Origin: Methanobacterium sp. UBA44
GTDB lineage: Archaea > Methanobacteriota > Methanobacteria > Methanobacteriales > Methanobacteriaceae
Assembly (NCBI GenBank): GCA_002494885.1
Contig: DACV01000002.1
Coordinates: 556,999 to 620,998 of the forward strand
Reading direction: 5' to 3'
Length of the DNA stretch: 64,000 nt
Shown: positions 35,102-44,869 of the stretch, in pieces
Position numbering within the stretch: position 1 is the stretch's first letter
How the letters are laid out: every line of letters begins with the position of its first letter
Position numbers and translations under genes: made by a program
The notes under the pieces: model-generated
What the model was told of the DNA's origin: nothing
The model's database searches: none
Seen by the model: the letters and a program-made list of their open reading frames with translations, nothing else

Positions 35102-36172
35102 TTACTCCCAAATTGTAAGAACGAGTTTTGCAGGTATCCTCTGAAATGGGGCTTGACCTTTATAAACCTGGATTATTGATAATGAAAGAACCGCGTCTGG
35201 ATTAGATTTTACACTTACCCAGAATTTTAGATCTCCTTCAGGATCATTGTAGTGATCTAAAGCTGCCCTTATATCGTCATTTACCAAACAAAGGCTACTA
35301 GTACGAGTATCTGGTAAGTTTTGCCATCCTCCTGAATGATATACCTCTTTTAATTCATTGGTAATTGCCATATCCCTCTCCTTATCATCAAAACCTCCAT
35401 AAGTACCGTTTACTACAGCATCACCGTCTGTAAAACCATACTTTAAGACATTTACTGGTGATCCATGTCCACCTGGCTTGAGATAGTTCTCATCAATATA
35501 AATGTAAAAATCATAGTCATTCAGATTTTCCCTGCTAATATAAAAACTTGAATTGTTGTTGGCTGCTGTGGTTACATTTCCAGGTCCAACATAAACACCA
35601 TCACCACCTTTATTATACCAGATATAACCATTATCTATGCCTGGATGTGCAGGGTTTATGTGCATTAAATCATTCATACTCAATGCTGTTAGATTTGATT
35701 GTATTACAACAGTTCTATTAGCTACAGCAACTTCTTTAGCGTTTGATAGGGGTGTTGTAGGATTCACACTGGAAATATCAAGAATATTACTACCATTATC
35801 TGCCCTGGTTATAAGTAAATTATAATTATTAGTATTTACAAGGTTAAAGAGTAATTTTGGTATTGTATTTAGCTTTGATACTTTTTTAGGGTTTAGATAA
35901 TTATTGTTAGGTCCTATATTTGACATATAAGCCAATCCTGGAAGCGAATTATCGGTTGTTCCTTGTTCGTTCCAATTATATGGATCTCCTGGTGTTTTTA
36001 CTATATAGTCAGCAGCATCAGTTACTGTCTTTTCTAAACTCTGACGTGCAGTGAAATCTTGCATTTCATAATTTAGAGATTCTAACTGACCTACGGCCAT
36101 CCCAATAGCTACTGTTACTATTACCATGGCCAATAGTAAATCAATAGTAAATACAAAACCTTTATTATCCAT
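35102..36172 (-). CDS. prepilin-like secreted protein, K-G-F type leader
   Basis: A 356-residue protein. The start MDNKGFVFTIDLLLAMVI is a short charged leader followed by one hydrophobic helix, the shape of archaeal type IV prepilins cut after KG. The rest is a large Asn/Gly/Thr-rich outside domain with no family I recognise. It may be a minor pilin or adhesin. It is the last gene of the pilus-like cluster, 14 bp after the preceding one, so it is probably the most distal in the transcript. Confidence 0.7.
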   Translation of the reverse strand: MDNKGFVFTIDLLLAMVIVTVAIGMAVGQLESLNYEMQDFTARQSLEKTVTDAADYIVKTPGDPYNWNEQGTTDNSLPGLAYMSNIGPNNNYLNPKKVSKLNTIPKLLFNLVNTNNYNLLITRADNGSNILDISSVNPTTPLSNAKEVAVANRTVVIQSNLTALSMNDLMHINPAHPGIDNGYIWYNKGGDGVYVGPGNVTTAANNNSSFYISRENLNDYDFYIYIDENYLKPGGHGSPVNVLKYGFTDGDAVVNGTYGGFDDKERDMAITNELKEVYHSGGWQNLPDTRTSSLCLVNDDIRAALDHYNDPEGDLKFWVSVKSNPDAVLSLSIIQVYKGQAPFQRIPAKLVLTIWE

Positions 36173-36186
36173 TTTATTGCCTCATA

Positions 36187-36837
36187 TTAACATCCATATA
36201 TCATACCATACTTTTTTAAATCATTTGCTAAACTTTCTGTGAAAAATGTATTGGGATTGGTTACAGCACTATTCAAATAAAATACAACTGGAGTAAATGC
36301 AGTGTAAAAGTTTTGATTATTTCCTGAATTAGATTTTTTAATGTTGATAATCATGTTAGCAGTTATATTCAAGTTATACTCATAAACTGATTTTCCATTA
36401 ATAGTTGTTTGGTTAATATAGAAATATTTAATCTCAATACCATTTTTAAGTGGTATAACACCAGTTTCATTACCTATAGATAGGGATGAAGTTAAATTTG
36501 GAGAAACTGAATATGAATCAACAGTTCCAACAAATGAACTCTCATAATTATCTTTTTTAGTATCATTATAAAGTGAATAAATATCAGAAGCAAAAGTAGC
36601 AGGATTATCATATGTTTTTTTGTTTATTTTATTCTTATAATCATTTGTTCTATCGCTAATATCATTTAAAGTGTTTTTAAGTGTTTGGAACACGGTATCT
36701 GACTTAACATACGTATTGGGGATATCTGTACTCTGTTCTTCAACAGATAATGCAAGAGGTATAAAAATCATAACTGGGATCAGAAGAAGAAACCCTAATC
36801 CAGACATTACATATCCTTTTTCATCTTTTCCAAACAT
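36187..36837 (-). CDS. prepilin-like protein
   Basis: A 216-residue protein with MFGKDEKGYVMSGLGFLLL at the N-terminus, again a KG leader and a single hydrophobic helix, then an extracellular domain rich in Asn, Ser and Tyr. No conserved catalytic motif. It lies 2-14 bp from its neighbours in the pilus-like operon. Probably a minor pilin; the exact role is unknown. Confidence 0.7.
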   Translation of the reverse strand: MFGKDEKGYVMSGLGFLLLIPVMIFIPLALSVEEQSTDIPNTYVKSDTVFQTLKNTLNDISDRTNDYKNKINKKTYDNPATFASDIYSLYNDTKKDNYESSFVGTVDSYSVSPNLTSSLSIGNETGVIPLKNGIEIKYFYINQTTINGKSVYEYNLNITANMIINIKKSNSGNNQNFYTAFTPVVFYLNSAVTNPNTFFTESLANDLKKYGMIYGC

Positions 36838-36839
36838 TT

Positions 36840-37232
36840 TTATCGTCCCATATACAATATTAAAGTAATATTCCCGTTTTGTCTCTTTGCTATTGAAACT
36901 ATACCATCTGGTTTTATAACTTCACTCGATTTATTAAGGGTGCTTTCTGGACCGTTATTAATAGTATAATTTAATACATATGGAGTTTTAAATGATTTTA
37001 ATACCACTCCAGCAACTTTCTGTGCATCAGATGTGGTCCCATTGGATATTCCTTTAAATATTGTTCCGTTTACGTCTGAATAGTAAATAGTATCCAGTGC
37101 ATCCTGCGCACTGTAATAAGGAGATTCATGGGGAACATCCATGCTAACATTAGCTACAGTTGCCGCTATAATAAATATAGGAATTAACATCAATGCGGCG
37201 TCCATTGAAAATATAAATCCTTTTTCATCCAT
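36840..37232 (-). CDS. prepilin-like protein
   Basis: A 130-residue protein with leader MDEKGFIFSMDAALMLIPI, matching the K-G-F type of the 356-residue neighbour, then a short outside domain. Size is that of a minor pilin. It is encoded 2 bp from the next gene in the operon. Confidence 0.7.
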   Translation of the reverse strand: MDEKGFIFSMDAALMLIPIFIIAATVANVSMDVPHESPYYSAQDALDTIYYSDVNGTIFKGISNGTTSDAQKVAGVVLKSFKTPYVLNYTINNGPESTLNKSSEVIKPDGIVSIAKRQNGNITLILYMGR

Positions 37233-37251
37233 AGATTCACCATCTATTTAA

Positions 37252-37638
37252 TCAGGTAACATTAATAACATTAACACTATATGAATATCTTCCTTTAACT
37301 GTATTATTGGCTATATTAGTACCTAATGTTTGAGCAATGTTATTTAAGATTTTATTCTGCATATAATTAATATTAGTAGCATTTAAAGCTATTTTGCTAT
37401 AAACACTTACTGTAATTGTTCCATTATTTAATGTCATATTGTTAAATCTGATAACGTTCCCAGTGGTGTATGCAATATCATTGGAAGCGTTTATACAGGC
37501 TATTTTTGCTGCACTCATTACCTCATTTTCTTCCAGGTTGGGCCCGATGTACTGGGCTACAGCAATAACTAAAACCACAATTAAGCCAATCATCAATACA
37601 AATTCGGCTGATATTTGACCTCTGGAATCGTTTGGCAT
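37252..37638 (-). CDS. class III (QXSAE) pilin
   Basis: A 128-residue protein with DSRGQISAEFVLMIGLIVV, the class III signal peptide of methanogen pilins. The prepilin peptidase cuts before the Q of Q-x-S-A-E. The hydrophobic helix then packs into the filament core, and the remaining 95 residues, rich in Asn, Ile and Thr, form the surface. Probably a structural pilin of adhesion pili. Confidence 0.85.
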   Translation of the reverse strand: MPNDSRGQISAEFVLMIGLIVVLVIAVAQYIGPNLEENEVMSAAKIACINASNDIAYTTGNVIRFNNMTLNNGTITVSVYSKIALNATNINYMQNKILNNIAQTLGTNIANNTVKGRYSYSVNVINVT

Positions 37639-37645
37639 GAGTTAT

Positions 37646-38044
37646 TCAACTTCCTATTATTGTAATATTACCGTTATCGTTAGTAACAGTATAGTTTTCT
37701 CCAGGATTCATTGTTATTGGAACGGATTTAATATGGTTTTTTGGTATTATAGAAGATGTAAGAGTCTTATTTTCATATAATACGTTTACCTCTTTATTAT
37801 TGATTGTTACTGTATAATTAAAATCGTCAGGAAGTTCTAAGACTTCATACTGGCCCTTACCATTAGAATAAACTGAATTAATAGTTCTTGAAATAGTATC
37901 AGCTAAAACTTTAGCTTTAGAAATTTCTGCATTATCTGCTGTTCCAATACCGCTTGAAACTATGTTCATTAAAGATCCAACAATTATAATCAGTATTAAA
38001 GTTGCAAACAAAAGTTCTGCACTTAATTGTCCATTGTTATCCAT
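37646..38044 (-). CDS. class III pilin-like protein
   Basis: A 132-residue protein starting MDNNGQLSAELLFATLILII, a clear Q-L-S-A-E class III leader and hydrophobic helix. The exterior part ends in NYTVTNDNGNITIIGS. It lies 7 bp upstream of the previous pilin gene. Likely a second pilin subunit of the same filament. Confidence 0.83.
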   Translation of the reverse strand: MDNNGQLSAELLFATLILIIIVGSLMNIVSSGIGTADNAEISKAKVLADTISRTINSVYSNGKGQYEVLELPDDFNYTVTINNKEVNVLYENKTLTSSIIPKNHIKSVPITMNPGENYTVTNDNGNITIIGS

Positions 38045-38227
38045 GCTACCAACTTAATACATTTTTTTAAGTTTTTATATCGATATAACTATCTTATATA
38101 TAATATATTATAGTTATTACCAATATATATACTTACTCGATGAAAAAATAGTCCTAATTAAGAAATATTATAGTTATTAGCTAATTATATTAATTTAAAA
38201 TTAAATTCATTGTGTCTACAACAAAAA

Positions 38228-39121
38228 TTATTTTTCAACGGCTTTAATTATGTACACGGGCTTGTTTCCACCAGCATTAAATAATTTTTCATCTACTTTG
38301 AGCTTTACTAAATTTTCTGTTACAGCAGCAACATTATTTTCAACAAGGTATATATCAGGTTTTACATTGGAACGGATATCATAATCAACCTTTACATATG
38401 CAGTTTTTTCTCCTGCCTCAATTACTGTCCCATAAGTGTAATTGCGGTGATATCTTATTCTAAATATCAAAAATATAGCTGCAACTAAAATTAAAGCAAA
38501 AATTAATATTGAAGCAGAAGGCAGGAATGAAAATGAAAATGCATTTACAATGCTTTCATTGTAACTGATTAATACTAATATCAATCCTGCTAAGATGTAC
38601 ATTAAAAAAAAATCCCTGTAGGCATTGAAATCTTCACTGTACATCACTTTTACCTTACCAAATAGTAAATATAAGAAATAAGCAATGATCAGTATTCCCA
38701 AAATGCAATAAAACGTAAAGGACAGATAAGTGAATATGTAGAGGATTGAAATAACTAAAAATGCTCCTGACATTATTTGCAGGTATAAAATGGTTCTTTC
38801 TTTTTCTTCTGGTGTAAATTGAGTCGATCTTTTGACATTATACTGATTAATTTCTTCTGAATTACTTAAATTATCATTTTCATCTTTTTTTACACTTTTA
38901 GATATCTTAGATATTTTCTCATCAAAATTAACATCATCTTTTATTTTTGAGATATTATCTCTAAAAGCATCAGAATCAACTCTTTTTTTAATATTACCAG
39001 TATCAATACTCTTTAATCTACCCGGAATTTTAGGAATAGCTAAAATTAGCATTCCAACAATATCAAATATTCTTAAAACTAATTCACCTATCTTAGTAAA
39101 GATGTTCATTGTATTCCCCAA
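38228..39121 (-). CDS. multi-spanning membrane protein of the pilus cluster, DUF2101-like
   Basis: A 297-residue protein. An N-terminal amphipathic segment is followed by a charged stretch and then five hydrophobic helices between about 107 and 220. It ends in a 75-residue soluble tail (TYGTVIEAGEKTAYVKVDYD). It resembles DUF2101 proteins seen beside archaeal class III pilins, but I am not certain. Its place between pilin genes suggests an assembly or anchoring role. Confidence 0.6.
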   Translation of the reverse strand: MGNTMNIFTKIGELVLRIFDIVGMLILAIPKIPGRLKSIDTGNIKKRVDSDAFRDNISKIKDDVNFDEKISKISKSVKKDENDNLSNSEEINQYNVKRSTQFTPEEKERTILYLQIMSGAFLVISILYIFTYLSFTFYCILGILIIAYFLYLLFGKVKVMYSEDFNAYRDFFLMYILAGLILVLISYNESIVNAFSFSFLPSASILIFALILVAAIFLIFRIRYHRNYTYGTVIEAGEKTAYVKVDYDIRSNVKPDIYLVENNVAAVTENLVKLKVDEKLFNAGGNKPVYIIKAVEK

Positions 39122-39124
39122 TGA

Positions 39125-39553
39125 TTATACTGTTACTTGTATACTGCTTTCGCCATTGTTCCATTTTACTGTAACGTTGCGCCATCCTTTATTTAAGTCT
39201 ATATCATTTGTACTCATAGGATACTGAGTTGTAGCATTCACCTGTTTTGTTGTGCCATCTGATAATACCACTGAAAGACTGATTGTTTTTGAATCAGTTT
39301 TAAAATTCATAGTTTCAGGAATATAAACATTTAATGTCCTTTTTGCACCAGGACCATTTGAATAAACGATATCTACTGCACTGGCAATACTATTAACTGC
39401 ACTTCTCGCATCTGAAGCCCATGAAACATCGTTACTTGCATCTATGGAATCTGAAACAAGAGGTATTGTAACTGCACTTAATATTAAAAGAATTACTACA
39501 AACAATAGCAAATATTCTGCAGAAACCTGCCCTTTATTATCAATTAATATCAT
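39125..39553 (-). CDS. class III (QXSAE) pilin
   Basis: A 142-residue protein with IDNKGQVSAEYLLLFVVIL, the best match in the cluster to the class III leader Q-x-S-A-E-Y. The outer domain ends in NGESSIQVTV. It is the first pilin gene of the operon, 4 bp from the membrane-protein gene, so it may be the major subunit. Confidence 0.88.
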   Translation of the reverse strand: MILIDNKGQVSAEYLLLFVVILLILSAVTIPLVSDSIDASNDVSWASDARSAVNSIASAVDIVYSNGPGAKRTLNVYIPETMNFKTDSKTISLSVVLSDGTTKQVNATTQYPMSTNDIDLNKGWRNVTVKWNNGESSIQVTV

Positions 39554-39661
39554 TAGTTTATTTTTTTATGTTTTGGGTTATATAAATATTCGGTATTATT
39601 TACTGAATCATAATTTATTCACAAAAATCATTATTCAAAATATTATCATTTTATTATGGAA

Positions 39662-40828
39662 TTATCTTAAATAATAAATCCAGTAAATTGCCTTCTGCAA
39701 AATTAAAACCAGATCTCCAATAAAAAGAGATAATAACAGCCCAATTAAAATTGCGGGGGCAAATTGGATACCTCTTTTGATCTTAATATTATTCTCAATT
39801 TTGTTTTCAGCAACAAGTTTCTTTAAAAGATTAATATCATCTTCAGATAATCCTGCAGCCATGGTACCTATTAAAAGCTTGCCTTCAGGCTTCATTAAGC
39901 CATATAAATCTCCTTTTTTTGCTGATTCCCTAATCTTCTCCATGATGCCTTTATTATCAAATATTATTTTATCATCACTTTCATACATCTTATAAGACGT
40001 GATCATTCCTTCTTTTAGATCTTCTACTTTGTAGTTATCCTGAAGTGCTTTTTTGGTTATTGACGTCATGATTTTTATAATGAGCTTTATAATGGTCATT
40101 GTAACAAAAAGAGTAGCTATACTGACTAAAGTTAATTGGAAGCCAGTATATAAAGCATATATTGTCAAAACAGTTATAACCACTGCCTTAACTGCCTTTG
40201 GAAGCCTGGAAATAATGAAGGAGAAAAGAAAGATCATTATTATAACAAAAATTATCAACTTGTATGGCAGAAATGGGGCGATTAATATGGCCAGAGTTGC
40301 TGCCCCAGTTATGGACAAGGTTAATACAAAGTTTTTCTTATAATCCTTAATAGGTTCTATTAATTCGTCGATAAGATATTTTTTTGAACTTAGAATTATA
40401 AACAGAACATAAATCAGGAGAAAGGGGAGTAATGAGATTATACTATTAAATATCAACGTTATAGGGAACCCATATGCTGAAGTAACTGGGAAATTCATGT
40501 TAAATAAAGTGTAATTTACAATAAATGGCTGGAAAGGTAATAAAGCTGCTAATGCCGTGAATAATTTTGCATCTCCGCCAGCCCATGCGCCAAATCTCCA
40601 TAAAATATAGCTTATAACATAAATTAAAGCTGTAAAAATAATAGCAATTACTATATACATTACGTCATTAATTAAAAATGCATAAAAAGCATTTAAAGCT
40701 ATTCCAACTCCAATCAAGGGTAATGTTAGCTTGTTGGGTATAATTCCAGATTTCAGATCAGAATAAGAAGCATAAATACATGCTATAACTGCTATCATTG
40801 CAGAAATTAGGGGAATATTTGTAAACAT
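39662..40828 (-). CDS. A24-type class III prepilin peptidase
   Basis: A 388-residue integral membrane aspartic protease. The two catalytic aspartates are visible: D24 in SYSDLKSGIIPNKLTLP and D86 in GAWAGGDAKLF, the GxGD-type motif. It should cut the leaders of the class III pilins encoded just downstream, as EppA does in Methanococcus. The protein is longer than a minimal A24 peptidase because of an extra cytoplasmic domain (about 265-360) and a final helix. It precedes the pilin genes by about 110 bp. Confidence 0.88.
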   Translation of the reverse strand: MFTNIPLISAMIAVIACIYASYSDLKSGIIPNKLTLPLIGVGIALNAFYAFLINDVMYIVIAIIFTALIYVISYILWRFGAWAGGDAKLFTALAALLPFQPFIVNYTLFNMNFPVTSAYGFPITLIFNSIISLLPFLLIYVLFIILSSKKYLIDELIEPIKDYKKNFVLTLSITGAATLAILIAPFLPYKLIIFVIIMIFLFSFIISRLPKAVKAVVITVLTIYALYTGFQLTLVSIATLFVTMTIIKLIIKIMTSITKKALQDNYKVEDLKEGMITSYKMYESDDKIIFDNKGIMEKIRESAKKGDLYGLMKPEGKLLIGTMAAGLSEDDINLLKKLVAENKIENNIKIKRGIQFAPAILIGLLLSLFIGDLVLILQKAIYWIYYLR

Positions 40829-40853
40829 GTCATCACTTGGAATTTTTTATGAT

Positions 40854-42464
40854 TTATTCTTCTTTGCTCTTTTTATTATCAAATGCTGCTTTCATAAAGG
40901 ATACAAAGATAGGATGTGCGTTATTAGGTCTTGATTTAAATTCTGGATGGAACTGGCACCCTAAAAACCATGGATGGTCCTTAAGCTCTATCATTTCAAC
41001 AAGTAAATAATTTGGTGATATACCTGAAATTATTAAACCCTTTTCCTGAAGAATTTCGCGGAAATCATTGTTGAATTCAAATCTGTGTCTGTGCCGTTCA
41101 TCCACGGACTTTTTCTCGTAAGCAGCATATGCTAATGTTTCTTTTTTAATACTGCACGGATAAGAACCAAGTCTCATTGATCCGCCCATGTATTCAACCT
41201 TTATCTGTTCAGGCATAATGTCTATAACTGGATTCTTTGTATCAGGGTCAAATTCTGTACTATTTGCATCTTCAAAACCATGCATTCTGGCGAATTCAAT
41301 TACCATGGCCTGCATTCCCAGACAAATCCCGAATAATGGAACATTATGGTCAATAGAATATCTAACAGCATCCAGTTTTCCTGAGATACCTCTCTCACCA
41401 AATCCTCCAGGTATTAACAATGCATTGAGTCCATCGAGTTTTTCAATATCTATAGAATCTTCGGCACTGATCCATTCAATATGGACTTTAACGCCTGATT
41501 CTGCGGCTGCATGCTTTAGTGCCTCTCTTATACTTATATATGCATCTTCAAGCTCTACATATTTTCCAATGACTCCAATGTTTACTTCTGGTTCTTTTAT
41601 TTTAAGAGAATCTACTATTTCACTCCAGTGACTTAAATCAGGATGATTACCTTCCAAACCTATTCTTTTAAGCACATATTCCCCCACATTCTCTTCATTA
41701 AGAATTAGAGGAACTTCATAGATTGAATGCACATCGGGACAATTTATAACTGCATTACGTTCAACATCACAAAAATGAGCTATTTTCTGCTTTAAATGAG
41801 CATCTATAGGGAGTTCAGATCTGCAAATTATCATATCTGGGTTTAAACCAGTGCTTCTTAGCTCTTTAGTACTGTGCTGTGTTGGCTTTGTTTTAAATTC
41901 TCCAGCAGCCTTTAGATAAGGAACATAGGTTACATGAACAAACATTACATTATCATGACCTTCTTCGTTACGTAGTTGCCTAACTGCTTCTAAAAATGGC
42001 TGAGATTCAATATCCCCTACAGTTCCACCTATTTCAACAAGGACAACATCAGCTTCGCTTTTATCAGCTATATTCCTGATCATTGATTTAATCTCATTGG
42101 TAATATGGGGAATTATCTGGACACATGCTCCAAGATAATCTCCTTTCCTTTCTCTATCAATTACAGAAGAATATACTTTTCCTGTTGTTATATTAGAATC
42201 ACCAGATAGTTCTGTATCTAAAAATCTTTCATAATGACCTAAATCAAGGTCAGTCTCCATACCATCTTCTGTTACAAAAACTTCTCCATGTTGATATGGG
42301 TTTAATGTTCCTGAATCCCAGTTTAAGTACGGATCTATTTTTATTGCAGTTACATCAATACCATACGAACGCAGTATTCTTCCAATTGATGCTGCGGTTA
42401 TTCCTTTACCTATTGAACTTACAACTCCCCCGGTTACAACGATATATTTTGACAGATGAATCAT
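40854..42464 (-). CDS. pyrG: CTP synthase
   Basis: CTP synthase makes CTP from UTP, glutamine and ATP. The 536-residue protein has the synthetase domain starting KYIVVTGGVVSSIGKGITA and a C-terminal class I glutamine amidotransferase with the nucleophile in FGICLGMQAMVIEFAR and the His/Glu pair in CQFHPEFKSRP. Length is normal. A palindrome between its TATA box and start may be an operator. It follows the ApgM-like gene in the direction of the same strand, a layout known in related methanogens. Confidence 0.97.
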   Translation of the reverse strand: MIHLSKYIVVTGGVVSSIGKGITAASIGRILRSYGIDVTAIKIDPYLNWDSGTLNPYQHGEVFVTEDGMETDLDLGHYERFLDTELSGDSNITTGKVYSSVIDRERKGDYLGACVQIIPHITNEIKSMIRNIADKSEADVVLVEIGGTVGDIESQPFLEAVRQLRNEEGHDNVMFVHVTYVPYLKAAGEFKTKPTQHSTKELRSTGLNPDMIICRSELPIDAHLKQKIAHFCDVERNAVINCPDVHSIYEVPLILNEENVGEYVLKRIGLEGNHPDLSHWSEIVDSLKIKEPEVNIGVIGKYVELEDAYISIREALKHAAAESGVKVHIEWISAEDSIDIEKLDGLNALLIPGGFGERGISGKLDAVRYSIDHNVPLFGICLGMQAMVIEFARMHGFEDANSTEFDPDTKNPVIDIMPEQIKVEYMGGSMRLGSYPCSIKKETLAYAAYEKKSVDERHRHRFEFNNDFREILQEKGLIISGISPNYLLVEMIELKDHPWFLGCQFHPEFKSRPNNAHPIFVSFMKAAFDNKKSKEE

Positions 42465-42498
42465 CTCCTGAATAAAATCACTATTATTAATACAATTA

Positions 42499-42511
42499 AC
42501 TCAAATTGAGT
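42499..42511. promoter_or_regulatory. palindrome in the pyrG promoter
   Basis: ACTCA-AAT-TGAGT lies between the presumed TATA box (42516-42524, minus strand TATTATAAT) and the expected start near 42495. A regulator bound there would block transcription. No binding protein is identified. Confidence 0.35.
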
Positions 42512-42573
42512 AAAAATTATAATACATTATCGGTTTGTAATCTATTTATATAAAATCTTTGGATACAGTTAAA

Positions 42574-43767
42574 TCATTTCATTAAAAATTTTTTCATAAA
42601 GTTATAGCCTTCAATTGTACCTAATGAACCTCTTTTTGCCGAAAATTCGTTATATTGACTGGTTTCATCTTTAGATCCATTAGAATAACAAATTGCATAA
42701 GGAACTGGATCAACAGTATGGGTTTTTACCTTAATGGGAGTGGCATGGTCAGGCAATATGGATATAGCATAATCATTAAATTGTGGAAGTTCATCTAAGA
42801 GCTTTCCAACAATTTTCGAATCTATACTTTCAATTCCTTTAATCTTTTCTTCAATGTTTCCAGCATGCCCTGCTTCATCTGGGGCTTCAACATGAATAAA
42901 TATGATATCATGAGTATCTAATGAGTTAATTGCATATTTAGCCTTAGCATCATAGTCAGTATCAAAATAACCTGTTGCTCCAGGAACATCAATGTTTGTA
43001 AGACCAAGATAAACTCCTAATCCTTTTATAAGATCTACTCCAGTAATTGTAGCTCCAGTAAAGCCATATTTCTCCTTAAATAGTGGCATTTCTGGTTTAG
43101 GTCCCTGTCCCCAGAGCCATATCATATTAGCCGGATTTTTTCCCTCAACAATTCTTTTTTTATTTACAGGATGATTTTTTAACAATTCCTGAGATTCCTT
43201 CATGATTCTGTTTAATAATTCTGCATTATCATTATCAAATGGACTTAAAAGATTCTCCTCAATTCCCTCACCAACAATGTCATGAGGCGGCATTGACTTT
43301 AAAGATGCAACATTTTCATTTTCCATAACAAATAAGTTTCTATAACTTACACCTAAATAAAATGTCCCAATATGTCCAAGTTCATTATTTAAAGCTTTAA
43401 TCAGCTCTTTTGATTCCTCTGTAGAAATATGATTTGCATTAAAATCAGCTAATTTTCCATCTTTTTCAGTTATAAAGTTGCACCTAAAGGCTACTTCTCC
43501 AGATTTAAGATTTGCACCAATACTTGCCGCTTCCAGTGGTCCTCTTCCAGTATAATATTTTTTTGGGTTGTAACCCATTATAGCAAGATTTGCAACATCA
43601 GATCCAGGCTCCATTCCATCAGGAATAGTTTTTAAAAACCCATTAACGCCATTAGATGCAATATAATCCATATTAGGGATTACAGATACTTGAAGAGGAG
43701 TTTTATTATTTAATTCATTTAATGGATAATCAGCCATTCCATCTCCAATTATTACAACATACTTCAT
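42574..43767 (-). CDS. ApgM-like phosphatase-superfamily enzyme, phosphoglycerate mutase or candidate homoserine kinase
   Basis: A 397-residue member of the alkaline-phosphatase superfamily. Metal and nucleophile residues are visible: IIGDGMADYP (D9), GSDVANLAIMGYNP (S56), HVEAPDEAGHAG and LPDHATP. The family is that of archaeal cofactor-independent phosphoglycerate mutase (ApgM). A related subgroup (TIGR02535) has been proposed as the missing homoserine kinase because of its place beside threonine genes. Here it lies 19 bp downstream of homoserine dehydrogenase, which favours the kinase reading. Sequence alone does not settle it. Confidence 0.85.
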   Translation of the reverse strand: MKYVVIIGDGMADYPLNELNNKTPLQVSVIPNMDYIASNGVNGFLKTIPDGMEPGSDVANLAIMGYNPKKYYTGRGPLEAASIGANLKSGEVAFRCNFITEKDGKLADFNANHISTEESKELIKALNNELGHIGTFYLGVSYRNLFVMENENVASLKSMPPHDIVGEGIEENLLSPFDNDNAELLNRIMKESQELLKNHPVNKKRIVEGKNPANMIWLWGQGPKPEMPLFKEKYGFTGATITGVDLIKGLGVYLGLTNIDVPGATGYFDTDYDAKAKYAINSLDTHDIIFIHVEAPDEAGHAGNIEEKIKGIESIDSKIVGKLLDELPQFNDYAISILPDHATPIKVKTHTVDPVPYAICYSNGSKDETSQYNEFSAKRGSLGTIEGYNFMKKFLMK

Positions 43768-43786
43768 TTTTAAAAATCTCCAAAAA

Positions 43787-44800
43787 TCATTCTTTAGATT
43801 TGTAAATACTTATTATATCACTTAAAATTGCTGAAGCAGTTTCAATGGATCCTGCACCTTTCCCAACTACTGTAACATCCTCTGCAAGGTCAGTTTTCAG
43901 TGTAGCTACATTCAAAGTTCCATCCACTGCAAAAGGGGATCCTTCTCTTACAAGTCTTGGTGAAACTTCGAGAGTATCCTCAGATATTTCACCTATGAGT
44001 TTAATTAGATAACCTTCATTTCTAGCAAGTGAAATCGCTTCCTGGGTAATTTTTGATATCCCTACTATTTCTACATCTTTTAAAGTTACATCTCTGTTCA
44101 TTATTGAATTTGCGAGAATTACCACTTTACATGCAGCATCAGTACCCTCAACATCCTGTGCAGGGTTAGTTTCAGCTATACCCATCTCTTGAGATTCTTT
44201 CAAAATCTGTTCATATGATGAACCTTCTTTAGCCATTCTGGAAAGTATATAATTTGTTGTACCGTTAAGAATTCCAAAAATAGATTTAATATTACAGCTT
44301 GGTAAAGTATCATGGGCAAAATTTAAAATAGGCATTGCTCCTCCAACCGATGCTTCATATTTTAACTGTACATTATTTTCTTTAGCAGATTCAGCTAATT
44401 CCCTAAAGGATAAGGCTAAAGGGCCTTTATTAGATGTCACAACATCTTTCTTATCATTAAAAGCTTTTAAAATGTGTGATTTAGCAGGTTCTCCATTTTC
44501 TATATCTGTTGGAGTCACTTCAATAAGGCAATCAAAATCAACTTTATGGAGTACTTCCATATTAGAAATTTTAGAAATTCCATATTCTGGATAATTTGAT
44601 ATTTTTCCAGTATCTTCCTTTATTTTAAGTAATAAATTCGGATCTAATCCTTCATCATATATTGCAGCTCCAGAAGTATCGGTTACTGCTGTAATTTTAA
44701 GATCTAATCCATATTTCTCTTTCATTTCCTCTTTTTTCATTGAAATGACCTTTGCCACTCCCCTTCCAACAGCACCAAATCCTAAAATACATAATTTCAT
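43787..44800 (-). CDS. hom: homoserine dehydrogenase
   Basis: A 337-residue NAD(P)-dependent enzyme that reduces aspartate semialdehyde to homoserine for threonine and methionine. It has the Rossmann start LGFGAVGRGVAKV, the TSNKGPLAL loop, YEASVGGAMPI, and LNGTTNYILSRM, all characteristic. It lacks a C-terminal ACT domain; an ACT-domain protein is encoded separately upstream (44870-45358). The next gene downstream is the ApgM-like gene. Confidence 0.95.
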   Translation of the reverse strand: MKLCILGFGAVGRGVAKVISMKKEEMKEKYGLDLKITAVTDTSGAAIYDEGLDPNLLLKIKEDTGKISNYPEYGISKISNMEVLHKVDFDCLIEVTPTDIENGEPAKSHILKAFNDKKDVVTSNKGPLALSFRELAESAKENNVQLKYEASVGGAMPILNFAHDTLPSCNIKSIFGILNGTTNYILSRMAKEGSSYEQILKESQEMGIAETNPAQDVEGTDAACKVVILANSIMNRDVTLKDVEIVGISKITQEAISLARNEGYLIKLIGEISEDTLEVSPRLVREGSPFAVDGTLNVATLKTDLAEDVTVVGKGAGSIETASAILSDIISIYKSKE

Positions 44801-44869
44801 TATATTCCTCCAAACTCCTCAAAAATTCAAAATGAATTAATATCGTTCAAAAGTAGCGTGATATTTAAA

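Noticed and set aside
43787..44800. Fused ACT domain in homoserine dehydrogenase
   Set aside because: The protein ends right after the catalytic domain at 337 residues; the ACT domain is in a separate gene.
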